A DNA stretch of 64,000 nucleotides, taken from contig NZ_JAWQJT010000001.1 in assembly GCF_033441515.1 (NCBI RefSeq), forward strand, positions 2,542,001-2,606,000, given 5' to 3'. The notes below the pieces were generated by a model. That model was not told the origin of the DNA. It made no database searches and worked only from the letters and a program-made list of their open reading frames with translations. A program made the translations under genes and the position numbers. Positions 8,026-18,146 of the stretch are shown one piece after another; positions within the stretch are counted from its first letter, which is position 1, and every line of letters begins with the position of its first letter. Source of the DNA: Amycolatopsis solani. Its GTDB lineage: Bacteria > Actinomycetota > Actinomycetes > Mycobacteriales > Pseudonocardiaceae.

Positions 8026-9318
8026 TTAGTGGACTGACGCTACCTTAATACCCGCGTACGCCTTTGTGGCCAGCGTGATTCGCAATCTCCGCAGGTTATC
8101 CAGCTCCGCTTGCAATCGGGCCCGCAAGTTGTCGAGCGTCGCTAAACACGTTTCTATTTCTTTGACGATTTCCGCCTGGGCCTCACGTGGAGGCACTGGA
8201 ACAGGTAGTTGTCTCAAGAGTTTCATGCTGATAGAGGCAAGGCGAGTGTTCTGTTTGCCTCGCGACTCGAACCAGCTGCGGGCGTACGTGTTTCCGTACC
8301 AGGAGAGAAGTCGAGGGTCTAGGATTTCGTCTTTGACTCGCACTCGGAAGACATGATTCTGGTGAATGCAGTTCTCGATCTGCCCTTCCCAAATCCATCC
8401 TCGGCCTAGCTTGTCGCGGTCTCCTCCTTCATTCATAAGCACGTCGCCGGGCTGCAAGGTAAGTTGAGCGGCCCTCTCGGCTGAGACCCTAATACGCGCT
8501 ACATCGGTCAGGTTCAACTTATTGCGTTGAACGTTCGCTACGCGCAGGTACGGGTATTCTGGGATCTCCGGGTCGGACTGCTTCTTACTGTCCTTGGTGA
8601 CTCCCGAGACGACGTCTGCAATCTCATCCAAAGCGTGCCACTCCCATCCGATCGGGAGTGGAGATTCGTCCTGAGCGCTGGACTCGTGTGGCAGAAGGGT
8701 GTCACTGGGTGGGCCGAAGAGTGCGTCGTAGATCATCGCATCCACGGCGTTATTGTGGCTCGATACCACTTGCCGTAGGTTGTCCTCAATGCGATTGGCC
8801 AATTCTTCAGCCTTTTCCATCAGGTCGGCGATGCGCTGCTGCTCGTCAACTGGTGGAAGCGGAACGTGCCACTGGGCCAACCGCGCAGCGCCGATGTGGT
8901 GGATGCCCACGCCTCTGGCGTGCTCGACGAAGGCGCCCCGCCGTGCTTCGTGCCGAAGGAAGTGCAAGAGATATCGCGGATCGATGCCGTGACTGCGAAC
9001 ACGGATCAGGGTATTTTGGAAGCAGCAATCGGCGATTTCGCCGGTCCACATAGCTGGTTTGCCGACTTCGGCAGCGCTGCCCGAGGCTTCGCCCACGAGG
9101 ATGTCGCCGGGTCGAAGCCGAAAGGTTTCGGCTTCGGTCTCGGTGAAGTTCATGGTGTTCACATCATCGAGGGCTAGGCCACGCCAGGTGACGTTCGCTG
9201 CACGCAGATACGGGCGCATGTTGTCGCCGGTCCGGTTCTTCGGCGACAGTTGCCGCCCTAGACGCACCTCGGCGACGTTTTTCAAAGGTACGGTGGTCCA
9301 GGTGGTCCCGGCGGTCAC
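8026..9318 (-). CDS. hsdS: Type I restriction enzyme specificity subunit
   Basis: 430 residues with two target-recognition domains separated by helical spacers. The first half starts with WTTVPLKNVAEVRLGRQLSP and closes with WHVPLPPVDEQQRIADLMEK. The second starts with GWEWHALDEIADVVSGVTKD and closes with RQLPVPVPPREAQAEIVKEI. It directs methylation and cleavage to a bipartite site by bridging two HsdM subunits. Its GTG start overlaps the hsdM stop by 4 bases. The two domains differ strongly, so the target should be asymmetric. Base composition is lower in GC than the flanking chromosome, in keeping with mobile DNA. Confidence 0.95.
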   Translation of the reverse strand: MTAGTTWTTVPLKNVAEVRLGRQLSPKNRTGDNMRPYLRAANVTWRGLALDDVNTMNFTETEAETFRLRPGDILVGEASGSAAEVGKPAMWTGEIADCCFQNTLIRVRSHGIDPRYLLHFLRHEARRGAFVEHARGVGIHHIGAARLAQWHVPLPPVDEQQRIADLMEKAEELANRIEDNLRQVVSSHNNAVDAMIYDALFGPPSDTLLPHESSAQDESPLPIGWEWHALDEIADVVSGVTKDSKKQSDPEIPEYPYLRVANVQRNKLNLTDVARIRVSAERAAQLTLQPGDVLMNEGGDRDKLGRGWIWEGQIENCIHQNHVFRVRVKDEILDPRLLSWYGNTYARSWFESRGKQNTRLASISMKLLRQLPVPVPPREAQAEIVKEIETCLATLDNLRARLQAELDNLRRLRITLATKAYAGIKVASVH

Positions 9319-10751
9319 TGGCGCACTTCCCCGTCGACGATCGCGCGGAGGGCTTCGAGGTCGTTCATCGCCTGCTGCAGGCTCTTGGTCATATCTTCGA
9401 TGACGCTGATCGGATCAGCGTCCGTCACATCCTCTTCGCTGCCGTTCGAGACGGACCAAGGGAAGTGGAGACTGTCATCCTGCCTGGCGATGTCCTCGCG
9501 GCTGAACCGCCGGAAGCGTCCCCGGGGACCCTGGTCGGTGCGAGGCGATTTCCCGTAGGGATCGTCGCCGAACTCGCGTTCGAAGTCGGCGAAGAATGCG
9601 CGGGAGAGCACATTGCGCCGACCGAAGGAAGGCACTCCCGAACGGAGGTCGTAGATCCACGTCTGCTGGGTGTTTCCAGTGTCGTCGTGGCCTCGGTAAA
9701 GGAAAAGCACGTTGGCTTTCACGCTCTGGGCGTAAAAGAGGCCCTCAGGCAGCCGCAGGATGGTGTGGACGTTGCACTTGTCGAGGAGGTCCGTCCTGAT
9801 CGGACGGGCTTGGGCATCGTACAGGACGTTGTCGGGAAGTACGACAGCGGCTCGACCGCCGGGTCGGAGCGTACGGTAGATGTGCTGAACGTAGGCAAAC
9901 TGCTTGTTTGAGGTGCGATGGGTGAAGTCTTCGCGATCGGTTCCGCCACCGGTCTTGGTGCCAAACGGCGGGTTGGTCAGGATGACGTCGGCTGACGGAA
10001 GGCGCGCACCGTCAGAAGTGAGGGTGTTGCCGAGTCGGAGGTCGCCGGTGAAGCCATGCAGGAGGGCGTTCATCACTGCGAGGCGATGGGTGTCGGGAAC
10101 GAGCTCCATGCCGACATATGCGTTGTGTAGCTGAGTATTCTGCTTCTCGGTGCTTAGATCGTACAGGTCGTTGGTTTTTTCACAGATATATCGGTGTGTT
10201 GCGACAAGAAAGCCGGCTGTGCCGAGGGCGGGGTCTTGGACTACTTCACCGGGTTGCGGTTTGACCAACGCGATCATCGAGTCGATGAGGGGGCGAGGGG
10301 TGAAGTACTGCCCAGCGCCTCGCTTAGACTCGGTCGAGTTCTTCTCCAGCAGCCCTTCGTACAGATCACCAAGTCCCTCGGTGCGCGCATCAAACCAGTC
10401 CAGGGCATCGATGTCGGTGACGAGCTTGGTGAGAACCCGTGGGTGCCTGATCGACGTGCTCGCGTTGCCGTAGACCACTCGCACCTGCCGGCTGGGGGCC
10501 TTCCCGCCCAGGCGGATGAGCATCTCGCGATAAAAATCGTACTGCTCGACGCCTTTTTTCTCGTCAAGGTCCTGCCAGCGATAGCCTTCCGGCAGAAGCT
10601 TTTCCTCTTCGCCGGTCTCGGCCGCCATCTTGAGGAAAAGCAGGTAGGTCAGCTCAGTCACGTACTGTTGGTACGTGACTCCATCATCGCGAAGGTCATT
10701 GCACAGGGTCCAGAGCTTCGCCACGATGTCTGCAGTACGGGTCATTGTCAT
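9315..10751 (-). CDS. hsdM: Type I restriction-modification DNA methyltransferase subunit
   Basis: 478 residues. An N-terminal HsdM helical domain (ADIVAKLWTLCNDLRDDGVT) precedes the N6-adenine methylase. SAM motif I reads DPALGTAGF near residue 200, with Leu-Gly where Ala-Cys-Gly is common, and catalytic motif IV is NPPFGTK near 262. It methylates adenine at the HsdS-defined site and protects host DNA. It starts at ATG 10751, overlapping the hsdR stop by 4 bases (ATGA), so the order is hsdR-hsdM-hsdS with tight coupling. Confidence 0.96.
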   Translation of the reverse strand: MTMTRTADIVAKLWTLCNDLRDDGVTYQQYVTELTYLLFLKMAAETGEEEKLLPEGYRWQDLDEKKGVEQYDFYREMLIRLGGKAPSRQVRVVYGNASTSIRHPRVLTKLVTDIDALDWFDARTEGLGDLYEGLLEKNSTESKRGAGQYFTPRPLIDSMIALVKPQPGEVVQDPALGTAGFLVATHRYICEKTNDLYDLSTEKQNTQLHNAYVGMELVPDTHRLAVMNALLHGFTGDLRLGNTLTSDGARLPSADVILTNPPFGTKTGGGTDREDFTHRTSNKQFAYVQHIYRTLRPGGRAAVVLPDNVLYDAQARPIRTDLLDKCNVHTILRLPEGLFYAQSVKANVLFLYRGHDDTGNTQQTWIYDLRSGVPSFGRRNVLSRAFFADFEREFGDDPYGKSPRTDQGPRGRFRRFSREDIARQDDSLHFPWSVSNGSEEDVTDADPISVIEDMTKSLQQAMNDLEALRAIVDGEVRQ

Positions 10752-13700
10752 CTTTCGCTCACGCCGGTGTCGGCCCAGACCTGTTCGGTTAGATGGTTTA
10801 GCACCTGATTAAGCTGGCCGTCAAATGCACGATCGAGTCGTGTGAAGCCACCAAATTCCTGACGGAACTGTCCGTCGTCGAGTAGTTGTCGGTCGAGGTA
10901 TCCTTGGGCCTTCAAGGCGGCTGCGATCTTCTTCAGCAAGTTCCGTCGCATCGTCGTCCAACGTACGACTTCGCTGGATAGCACTGCGTCGGTTGCCGCG
11001 TCGACACGGTGCTCGAAAGGCACCAGAGGAAGGCCTCGGCCGAAGTGGAGGACGTAGCCGATCATCTTTGCGCCGAAGTCGCGGTTGGTGACCTCGCGTA
11101 CGGCGGTGCGAAGGTTCGCCTCGGTGAAACCGCGCGTTTCCAGCGCCGTAAGCAACTCGCTCAATTGCTTCCGAGACAACTCACTCGGCGTCCTCAAAGC
11201 GATGTCAAGCGACGGGACATCGCTCAGGTCCTGTAGTAGGCGTCGGAACGACTGGAGATATTCGGCCGGCTGGATCGAGTTCCCGTAGTCGCGGCGGGAC
11301 GCGATGACCTCGTCTTGCCGCTCGTCGATCACCGCTTGGCGGGATGTAAGGACTACTCCGCGCTCGACGAGGACAGCCAGTTCAGGGATCCGGGTGAAGG
11401 CGGAGACGAGCTGCTCGAAGTCACCGGCCCGGATGACTTCGTCGATGAAGTCAGCGGGCGAACGCGCCGTGAGCCGTGCGAACGCCTCGGCTGCTTCGGC
11501 GGTCAACCTCGGGAGCCGCCGCTGCAACCGAGCCGCAAGCTGTTCGGCGATTACTTGGACATGCTCGGGACGATCGGCGTCGATCAGTTCGGCGGTCAAC
11601 TGCTCGGCCGTGATGCTGATGTTTGCGATGACCGGCTGCATCGACGTCAGTGGTTTCAAGGCCGCGTAGAGTCCGACCGCGTCGTAGATGCGGAACGTCT
11701 CCTTCCCGATTTCGGGACACGGCCGCGTCGCCCGGCCGAGCATCTGCTCGAAAAGGATCCTGCTGCGTACCCGGCGGATGAAGACCAGCTTGTCGACCTT
11801 TGGGATGTCGACCCCTGTCGTGAGCAGGTCTACGGTCACGGCGACCTGCGGAGTCCGTTCGTTGCGGAATCGCCGGATCAGACGTTGTGGCCGGTCCGAC
11901 CTGCTAGTGATCTTCATGACCAGTTCGCCGTCGATCTCTCCCCAGAGATCCTCGAGCGCACGGTTAAGAGAGTCGACGACTAGGTCGGCATGCGCGTCGT
12001 TCACGCAGAAGATGATGGTTTTGCCATCTTCGCCGGGAGTGATTTCTTGGGCGAGTTCCCGGCAAACAGCGTCGTTGAAGCCGGGTGTGATCACCCGACG
12101 GTTGAAGTCGTCGACCTCGAAGTTCAGCTCGTCCTGGAGTTGGTGCAGCTCGACTTGGCCGGTCTCGAGGTCGAGGATGTTCGCTTCTGTACCGCGGTCG
12201 AGGTGAATGCCGAAGGTGTTGAGCTGCGTCGCGATTTGGGTGGGCGGTTCGTGGTCGATGAGGTAGCCCTCGATCACGGCCCGCCGATAGGGGTAGGTGT
12301 AGATCGGGTCGCCGAAGATGGCGACGGTGTGCGCGGCAGGTGTCGCCGTTAGGCCGATCTTCACGGCGTCGAAGTGATCGAGTACGCGGCGGTACTCGCT
12401 CTGATACTCGGCCTCAGAGCGGAACTCGAGCTCGCCCGGAGTCATGGCCCTGTCCAGCGAGTAGCCGCGGTGGCACTCGTCGACGACGATGCAATCGTAC
12501 AGGTCGGGATCGAGACGGGCCTGGCCGGAGTCGTGGTCAGCGAGTCGGTGCACCATCGACTGCACGGTCGCGATGTGTAGTCGGGTCTCGGCGTCGATCT
12601 GTGGTTTGTCGATGGTCGCGACGTCGTAAATCTGAGCTAGCGTATTGACGCTGTGGACGATCTCGCTCTTGAACTTCCCCTCCGCCTGTTCGCCCAAGGC
12701 CAGACGGTCCACTAGGAACAAGATGCGGTTGAACCGCTCGTTTCGGAGCATGCGCTCGACGAAGCCCAGGCAGGTAACCGTCTTGCCGGTGCCAGTTGCC
12801 ATCGCGACCAGCATTGCCCGGATGCCGTCGACGATGTGCTTCTCCACCTCTGCAATCGCCTCGCGTTGGTACTCGCGAAGCCGAGGGGCGAAGCTGGAGT
12901 CGTTGCGGAGTGCCTCGTCGGCGTTGCTACGGTCGAGGGCCATTGACTGCCAGAGCGTGGTGGGAGAAGGCCACTCGCGGCGGGGCCGGGGCAAATTGGT
13001 GGGTCGGCGGACGTCCTGGAACCACAGGCCGGAAGCAGTTCTCAGCTGCTCCAAATACGGCCGTCCGTTCGTGGCGAACAGGAACGGCACCTTGAAGTCG
13101 CCCCACGGCCCCCTAGCCACTGACTGCGGCTCGAGGTTGCTCAGATCCCGACTGTAACGCCTAGCCTGTCCGAGGTCACCGGACACGTCTCGCGACTCAG
13201 CCTTGGCTTCGACCGCGCCGACGGGGGTGAGCCCACAGAACAGAATGTAGTCCGCCGGCCCCGAGGACGTCGGCCACTCCGCGATGGCCATGTTCTTCCC
13301 GGCGACCGGTCGAGCACCGAGGCCATGACGCAGCCTCTCCGAGTCGACTTCCCACCCCGCAGCGCGGAGCTGCTCGTCGATCACGGCCCTGGTCTGGGCC
13401 TCGCTTAGCCGCACCCGGCCAGACGCGCGGATCGCCCGCTGAACTACATCGTTCCGCTCGGCGGCGGTCAGCCCCTCCCGCGCCACCTCAAGATCGGCAA
13501 GCCTGGCGTTGTACTCCTCCTGGGCCCGGCTGAGAGCTTGCTCGGTCTCCAGAGCCAGGTCAAACGCGACCTGGAGATCATCGCGGGTCTGAATGACCAT
13601 GGCTTCGGCCTGCTGGCGGGCTTCGGCTTCGGAGTGTGCCTGGTCGGTGGCCGCCTGTGATGCAGACCAGGCACGGACGAGATCGTCTCGGAGTTTTTCG

Positions 13701-14203
13701 AGGTCGCGCCTTAGGTCGGCGACCTCGTCGGACGTGAAGTCCGCCGGTCGAGCTGGAGGAATGAACGACTCGGGTCGTGCGGACGACGGCTGCCCCAGAG
13801 TCTGGTGGAACCATACCCCGAGTTGGAAGCAGCCGTGGAGACATGTCAGCGCCTCACGCTGATCATCCAAGTGGCGGTGGACCGCCCGATTGCCTGATCG
13901 GCGGATGCGCTCGAACAGGTGGTAGACGTCGCCGGGGAGCAGTTGCCTCTGGTATAGGGTCTCGATCAGAGTAGCGAGGTCGGTTCGCGGGTTGATCTGG
14001 TGACCGCTCTCCACAGCGAGACATTGGACCAGGACTTCCGCGAACTGTCGCATCTTGTACAGGGCGACGTTCGGATCGGTGAACACGTGGAGTTCGGCGC
14101 CGGCGCCGTACCGCACAAGGAGCGGCTCCAGCGGCAGCATGTAGCCGAAGTTGGCCGACGCCGCTGCGAGCCGTTGAACCAGGTCCGACTGATCGTTCGC
14201 CAC
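10748..14203 (-). CDS. hsdR: Type I restriction enzyme endonuclease/translocase subunit
   Basis: 1,151 residues. The N-terminus resembles the DUF4145 helical domain (FGYMLPLEPLLVRYG to about 140). A nuclease core with PVGAVEAKAES follows, then an SF2 translocase with Walker A ATGTGKT and DECHRG, and a C-terminal EcoEI-type helical region. The GTG at 14203 is preceded by AGGAGGGGG at suitable spacing; the open frame upstream to 14254 runs through that ribosome site and is rejected. It cuts unmodified DNA after translocation and is first in the hsdRMS unit. Genes upstream on the same strand are also defence genes and may share transcripts. Confidence 0.95.
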   Translation of the reverse strand: MANDQSDLVQRLAAASANFGYMLPLEPLLVRYGAGAELHVFTDPNVALYKMRQFAEVLVQCLAVESGHQINPRTDLATLIETLYQRQLLPGDVYHLFERIRRSGNRAVHRHLDDQREALTCLHGCFQLGVWFHQTLGQPSSARPESFIPPARPADFTSDEVADLRRDLEKLRDDLVRAWSASQAATDQAHSEAEARQQAEAMVIQTRDDLQVAFDLALETEQALSRAQEEYNARLADLEVAREGLTAAERNDVVQRAIRASGRVRLSEAQTRAVIDEQLRAAGWEVDSERLRHGLGARPVAGKNMAIAEWPTSSGPADYILFCGLTPVGAVEAKAESRDVSGDLGQARRYSRDLSNLEPQSVARGPWGDFKVPFLFATNGRPYLEQLRTASGLWFQDVRRPTNLPRPRREWPSPTTLWQSMALDRSNADEALRNDSSFAPRLREYQREAIAEVEKHIVDGIRAMLVAMATGTGKTVTCLGFVERMLRNERFNRILFLVDRLALGEQAEGKFKSEIVHSVNTLAQIYDVATIDKPQIDAETRLHIATVQSMVHRLADHDSGQARLDPDLYDCIVVDECHRGYSLDRAMTPGELEFRSEAEYQSEYRRVLDHFDAVKIGLTATPAAHTVAIFGDPIYTYPYRRAVIEGYLIDHEPPTQIATQLNTFGIHLDRGTEANILDLETGQVELHQLQDELNFEVDDFNRRVITPGFNDAVCRELAQEITPGEDGKTIIFCVNDAHADLVVDSLNRALEDLWGEIDGELVMKITSRSDRPQRLIRRFRNERTPQVAVTVDLLTTGVDIPKVDKLVFIRRVRSRILFEQMLGRATRPCPEIGKETFRIYDAVGLYAALKPLTSMQPVIANISITAEQLTAELIDADRPEHVQVIAEQLAARLQRRLPRLTAEAAEAFARLTARSPADFIDEVIRAGDFEQLVSAFTRIPELAVLVERGVVLTSRQAVIDERQDEVIASRRDYGNSIQPAEYLQSFRRLLQDLSDVPSLDIALRTPSELSRKQLSELLTALETRGFTEANLRTAVREVTNRDFGAKMIGYVLHFGRGLPLVPFEHRVDAATDAVLSSEVVRWTTMRRNLLKKIAAALKAQGYLDRQLLDDGQFRQEFGGFTRLDRAFDGQLNQVLNHLTEQVWADTGVSER

Positions 14204-14341
14204 TCGATGCCCCCTCCTAGGTTCTTGCCCTCGACTCAAGATAGTCGGAAGCACCTACAGTCAAGGACACGGAGGTAAGAGAGACCAAGTCCCCCTGCTA
14301 CTAATAGCAACTACACAGTGACTCTTCGTACGACTGTCTCG

Positions 14342-14557
14342 TCACCGGTTCAATGGTCCGAGGAATGACGCATCGTCTGGCCTTGCCGCCTGTCGTTCCT
14401 GCGCGACCCGACGAAACGCCCAGTTGCGATGATCGGTGGCGCGACTCTCGGGAGCGCTCGCGACCAGCGTGCCGATGTCTGACACCTCGCTCGCGTCGTC
14501 CTCCTCTCCTGCGGGCGTCGGCAGCGGTGGGCGCCGCGGTTCGAATCTGAGAACCAC
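14342..14557 (-). CDS. Possible small hypothetical protein
   Basis: 71 residues from a GTG at 14557, with a fairly natural composition (TPAGEEDDASEVSDIGTLVA, then ATDHRNWAFRRVAQERQAAR) and moderate third-position GC. No clear ribosome site and no known family. A second frame starting ATG 14562 overlaps it and looks less protein-like. The rest of 14204-14602 is AT-rich and probably carries the hsdR promoter. Confidence 0.3.
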   Translation of the reverse strand: MVLRFEPRRPPLPTPAGEEDDASEVSDIGTLVASAPESRATDHRNWAFRRVAQERQAARPDDASFLGPLNR

Positions 14558-14602
14558 GCCATTTAAAGGTGATCGCAGATTCGGATATAAGCGTCTACTG
14601 GG

Positions 14603-15682
14603 TTACGGGGAGACGTTTAATTTCCACAGTGATAAGGCGCGGTCCTGCCGATTCCAATAATCGTCAGGTATCAGTTGTACAAGTAGTGCCGGTTCGGGCT
14701 CCTCTCGCAGTGCCCGTATGTCGCCTTCGTTTGTTGTAGTGACTTCCAGGAAGCGCCTTGTGCTTAACGTGCTCAGTGCGCCGACAATCGCCATTCCTCG
14801 AGCTGCAATCTGACGCGCAGCCACTTCGTCCGGGATATCTGGCGAGAATACGTAGTTTATTCTTTCCAGTCGGCCATTCTTGTCGAACTGAAGGTTCTCG
14901 GTCGGTGCCCAGTGCCCATTCCAGATCAAGAACCAGGCGAGCTTCCATTCTGCGGAGTCGGTGATGAGACGTCCGGCATTCAGCAGCTCCATTCGACGGA
15001 CGGTGATCCGCCTCGTGTCCGCTGTGCCGCTGTGTCGCTCCACCACCTGTTCTTTATCTCGGTCAGTGATTACAGAAAGAACAAGGGGTGGCTCGACTGC
15101 CAGCCAGCTATCGCCCAGCAAGTACATTTCGTTAGCCTTCATGGACTCTCCCAGTGTCAAGCGGCGCAGCGACCCAGTGCTATCGAATGCCGACGGATCC
15201 ACCAAAGTCCAAAGGCCGGTATGACTCCAAAAGTGTGCGTACAGTAGTCGCCCGCCGGTAGCATCGGCATATCGCTGGGCTGCGCTTAAGTCCTTCGCGC
15301 GGACGGTGGCGGTGGTTGCATTCGGAGCCACGTTCTTCACTTCGACCAATAGTTGACTACCGTCACGTAGCACGATGCGGAAGTCCGGGGGCTGGAGCTC
15401 GCCGTCGGCGTCGTCGAAGTAGTAGATTCCTGAGTCCTCAAACTTAATTAGACGTACGTTGCCGAGAGCCACTACGACGGCCTCGAAGGCGTACTGAACC
15501 TGCCAGCCTTGTAATCTGGAGACATTGTCGAGCGATGAGGCAAGGGCGTCGCTAATGGCCGCAACAGTTTCCCCGTGTCGGTCGCGCAAGAGTGTTTGTC
15601 CGTCTGGCTCCGGCAGTGCCAGTTCGATCAACGACAGGACTTCGAGTCCGAGGTTGCCTTTACGGCCACGTCGCAGTGCCAT
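14603..15682 (-). CDS. PD-(D/E)XK nuclease-fold protein of the AIPR module
   Basis: 359 residues. A PD-(D/E)XK active site is legible: Pro99-Asp100 in QPPDFRIVLRDG, then Glu114 and Lys116 in LLVEVKNVAP. The N-terminus (LGLEVLSLIELALPEP, QVQYAFEAVVVALG) is a mixed fold of unknown role, and the C-terminal two thirds has no recognised domain. Start ATG 15682 with AAAGGG upstream. It lies 61 bases downstream of the AIPR gene on the same strand, so the two are probably co-transcribed and act together. It most likely cleaves DNA as part of a defence system. Confidence 0.7.
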   Translation of the reverse strand: MALRRGRKGNLGLEVLSLIELALPEPDGQTLLRDRHGETVAAISDALASSLDNVSRLQGWQVQYAFEAVVVALGNVRLIKFEDSGIYYFDDADGELQPPDFRIVLRDGSQLLVEVKNVAPNATTATVRAKDLSAAQRYADATGGRLLYAHFWSHTGLWTLVDPSAFDSTGSLRRLTLGESMKANEMYLLGDSWLAVEPPLVLSVITDRDKEQVVERHSGTADTRRITVRRMELLNAGRLITDSAEWKLAWFLIWNGHWAPTENLQFDKNGRLERINYVFSPDIPDEVAARQIAARGMAIVGALSTLSTRRFLEVTTTNEGDIRALREEPEPALLVQLIPDDYWNRQDRALSLWKLNVSP

Positions 15683-15743
15683 CAGAGGCCCTTTCGGCTA
15701 AATGGACGGGGTTCGGGCTGAGATGCTGGCATCTTTCGCTCCT

Positions 15744-17879
15744 TTACGAATCCGCATCCTTGGTCGTTTCTCGCTCTCGTGACCATTCCTCTGTAATGAT
15801 TCGCTGCCAAAGTCGTTCCGCTATCTCAACGAGAGAACCCTCGCCTGGTACGTACCACTGTTTCGGTCCTTGGACGGCACTCCATGCCTCTCTCCAGTCC
15901 GCCTTGCGCCAGATCTGCGTGACAAGCCCACTTGGTGAATAACGCTGACCATCCGCTTCCCATAAGAGTGGCCTGCGTCGATCATCTACCCAGGTTGCGA
16001 AGGAGCGACCTTGACCATTTCTCAACCAAATTCCAATAGCCTGCTCTTCAGTTGGGCTCGGCTGATATTCAAGGCGAGTTCCTGCGGGGATGAGATTGTG
16101 GTCGATAATCAGGGAGACGGTGCTGGGACGTCGACGGGGTTTCGGGATATCTGACTGGAAGGTGGTCAGATCGCGCACGTTAGTGCCTTCAGCGAGCGCC
16201 TGCAGTACACCGGTCACCAATTGCTGACACCGCTGTTCGTTGGCGAAGGTGCTGGTAACATAGCTGCCTTCACCAAAAAAATGGTCCATCAGCGGTATCA
16301 ACTGTGCCAGTACCCCCTCTACGAGAGCCGGCACCTCATTCAAGCCTGATTCCCACTCCGAGTCTATCTCCTCGATGCCATCGGTTCCCACAAGTTGGAA
16401 TACTATGTGGGCGATGAGTAATGCACCGCTCTCGGCAATCGAGGCCGAGCGCCCAGAAAGTGTTGAGCGCACGTCATGAAGAGCGTCCCGTACTGCACGC
16501 ATCAGTAGCACGGTACGCCAGATCTGGCACGCGTTCGGTTGTTTGCCGAATAGCCTTGTGTACGCCCCGCCGGGGCCTTCCTCCCAGAGTGCCTCTGTGG
16601 ATCCATTAACTCTCACGGCTAATATTGGATCTGGATATGCGCAGGCCAGGGCGGTTGCGGCTTCGCGCACTGAGCAGCCAGATGCAGGGGCTGGGTCGAT
16701 TTCACCACGCTTAAAAACGTACTCTTTGTCGAGAGTGAGCCGAAAGTCCTCTCGGATCAAACTCTGCGTTTCATCGATAGCGATGAAGTCGCGTCGTTCC
16801 ATGTGATTTTGAGTGTTGGTGGCCTTGGTAATCTCCTTGGCGAACCCTTCGGGCGTGCCATTGACCGATATAATTCGTACAGTAACGAAGGCTTCGCCTA
16901 GTGCATCTGGGGTGCGTTCGTACGCGCGGTAGGCTGATGTTACGGTTTGAGCCCCGTTCACGACGCTCGCGTTGTGTAGGGTCAATCGCACAGGCTTGCT
17001 TGGGCCGCGCTGAGCAAAGAATTCCTGTTCAATGGTATTGCACTGGACGGTAATCCCATTGTGTCGATACCAGAACCCTTGTGGATCGTCGGTCAAGCTT
17101 TCGACTAGAGTCTGGTTGACGCCGGTTAGCCCCAACGATCGGCGCACGTTACGATCGTAAAGCCGTTCGCCGTGGTCGGCGTACCAGTTCGCTAACTCTT
17201 CCACGCACACGAGTCCGTCAAAAGCTTGATAGGGGGTCTCTCGCGAATGCCAACCTTCCGACATTGTGGCGACGATCGTTATTGGCTCGGGAGCTAGGTC
17301 TTCGCGAACCGCACGATGAAAAGCTGCTTGGTTTAGTACTCGGTGTTCGACCGTGCGTCCCCAGCCGCCGAAATCGATTGCTGCTTCCTTTAGGATCGCC
17401 TCGGTCTCCTCGGAGAGTCGTCCTTCGCCGACGACGGCTACAATAAGGAAGACCTTGCATGTCGGCAGACCTAAGACTCCGCGGACTCTGTCGGCGAGTG
17501 ACTGAAGGCGTACGTTGAACTGGTCGAAATCGCGGTTATCAAGTTTCTTAAGGCCGTGTATTAATTTATGCGCTGCAGCTGTATTGAAGCCTGCTTGCCC
17601 GCGGTCGCTCCATTTTGCTTGAATCAGCCAAAGTTCGGATCCCGATGCGGAGAAGGCGACAGCGTCAATGCCGAAATCGTCGCGTCCGTCAATAACGCCA
17701 GCTGCGGCCTCGTCGGATGAGCAATCTGTAAGTATGCGGGCGGCTCTGGCAGCTAGTGCGCGCGACAGAAATGCGTTATCGAAATCAGTGCCGGCGCGGC
17801 CCTCGTAATCTGCCATTGAAATTCGCGATGTGAACTCGCGCCTCAATGCATCGCGGATGTGCTGAACCTCTAAGGGCAT
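15744..17879 (-). CDS. AIPR-family abortive-infection protein with RAMA-like C-terminus
   Basis: 711 residues from ATG 17879 (in-frame upstream starts at 17948 and 18011 are possible). The N-terminus has a nuclease-like core with DFGIDAVAF near residues 68-76 and LIQAKW at 85-90. The central part is the AIPR region (ANWYADHGERLYDRNVRRSL; GFWYRHNGITVQC; VVNGAQTVTS; ITKATNTQN). Residues from about 585 on (LIPAGTRLEYQPS; GQRYSPSGLVTQIWRKADW; AWSAVQG) resemble a RAMA domain, a fold proposed to sense modified DNA. AIPR proteins are linked to phage resistance. With the nuclease gene downstream it forms a probable two-gene, modification-aware defence module. Confidence 0.75.
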   Translation of the reverse strand: MPLEVQHIRDALRREFTSRISMADYEGRAGTDFDNAFLSRALAARAARILTDCSSDEAAAGVIDGRDDFGIDAVAFSASGSELWLIQAKWSDRGQAGFNTAAAHKLIHGLKKLDNRDFDQFNVRLQSLADRVRGVLGLPTCKVFLIVAVVGEGRLSEETEAILKEAAIDFGGWGRTVEHRVLNQAAFHRAVREDLAPEPITIVATMSEGWHSRETPYQAFDGLVCVEELANWYADHGERLYDRNVRRSLGLTGVNQTLVESLTDDPQGFWYRHNGITVQCNTIEQEFFAQRGPSKPVRLTLHNASVVNGAQTVTSAYRAYERTPDALGEAFVTVRIISVNGTPEGFAKEITKATNTQNHMERRDFIAIDETQSLIREDFRLTLDKEYVFKRGEIDPAPASGCSVREAATALACAYPDPILAVRVNGSTEALWEEGPGGAYTRLFGKQPNACQIWRTVLLMRAVRDALHDVRSTLSGRSASIAESGALLIAHIVFQLVGTDGIEEIDSEWESGLNEVPALVEGVLAQLIPLMDHFFGEGSYVTSTFANEQRCQQLVTGVLQALAEGTNVRDLTTFQSDIPKPRRRPSTVSLIIDHNLIPAGTRLEYQPSPTEEQAIGIWLRNGQGRSFATWVDDRRRPLLWEADGQRYSPSGLVTQIWRKADWREAWSAVQGPKQWYVPGEGSLVEIAERLWQRIITEEWSRERETTKDADS

Positions 17880-18146
17880 CTCTCGGCCGCGTCGACTGCC
17901 GCCACTAACGTCCACTGCTGCCTCGTCCCCTGTCTGCCCGCTTCGCATGATTGGCCCAGCGTACGGATCGTCGTGATCCGAGCAACTGTTACGGCTGTGC
18001 GCGGAGCCCACCTGCCGGCCTTCTCCCCGGCGCGCTTGCTACGAAGATGGGCGAGGGGGCAGTCCACCAGAGTTGCGCAGTCAGGGCGCGGAGGTTCACG
18101 CCGTAGAGGCCACTCCGGCCGCTACGGCGATCGCGCCCTTGTCGAG

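Noticed and set aside
14538..14547. GGTTCGAATC, like a tRNA T-loop
   Set aside because: The flanking bases do not form the T-stem or acceptor stem and no anticodon arm is present upstream, so it is neither a tRNA nor a clear attachment-site remnant.
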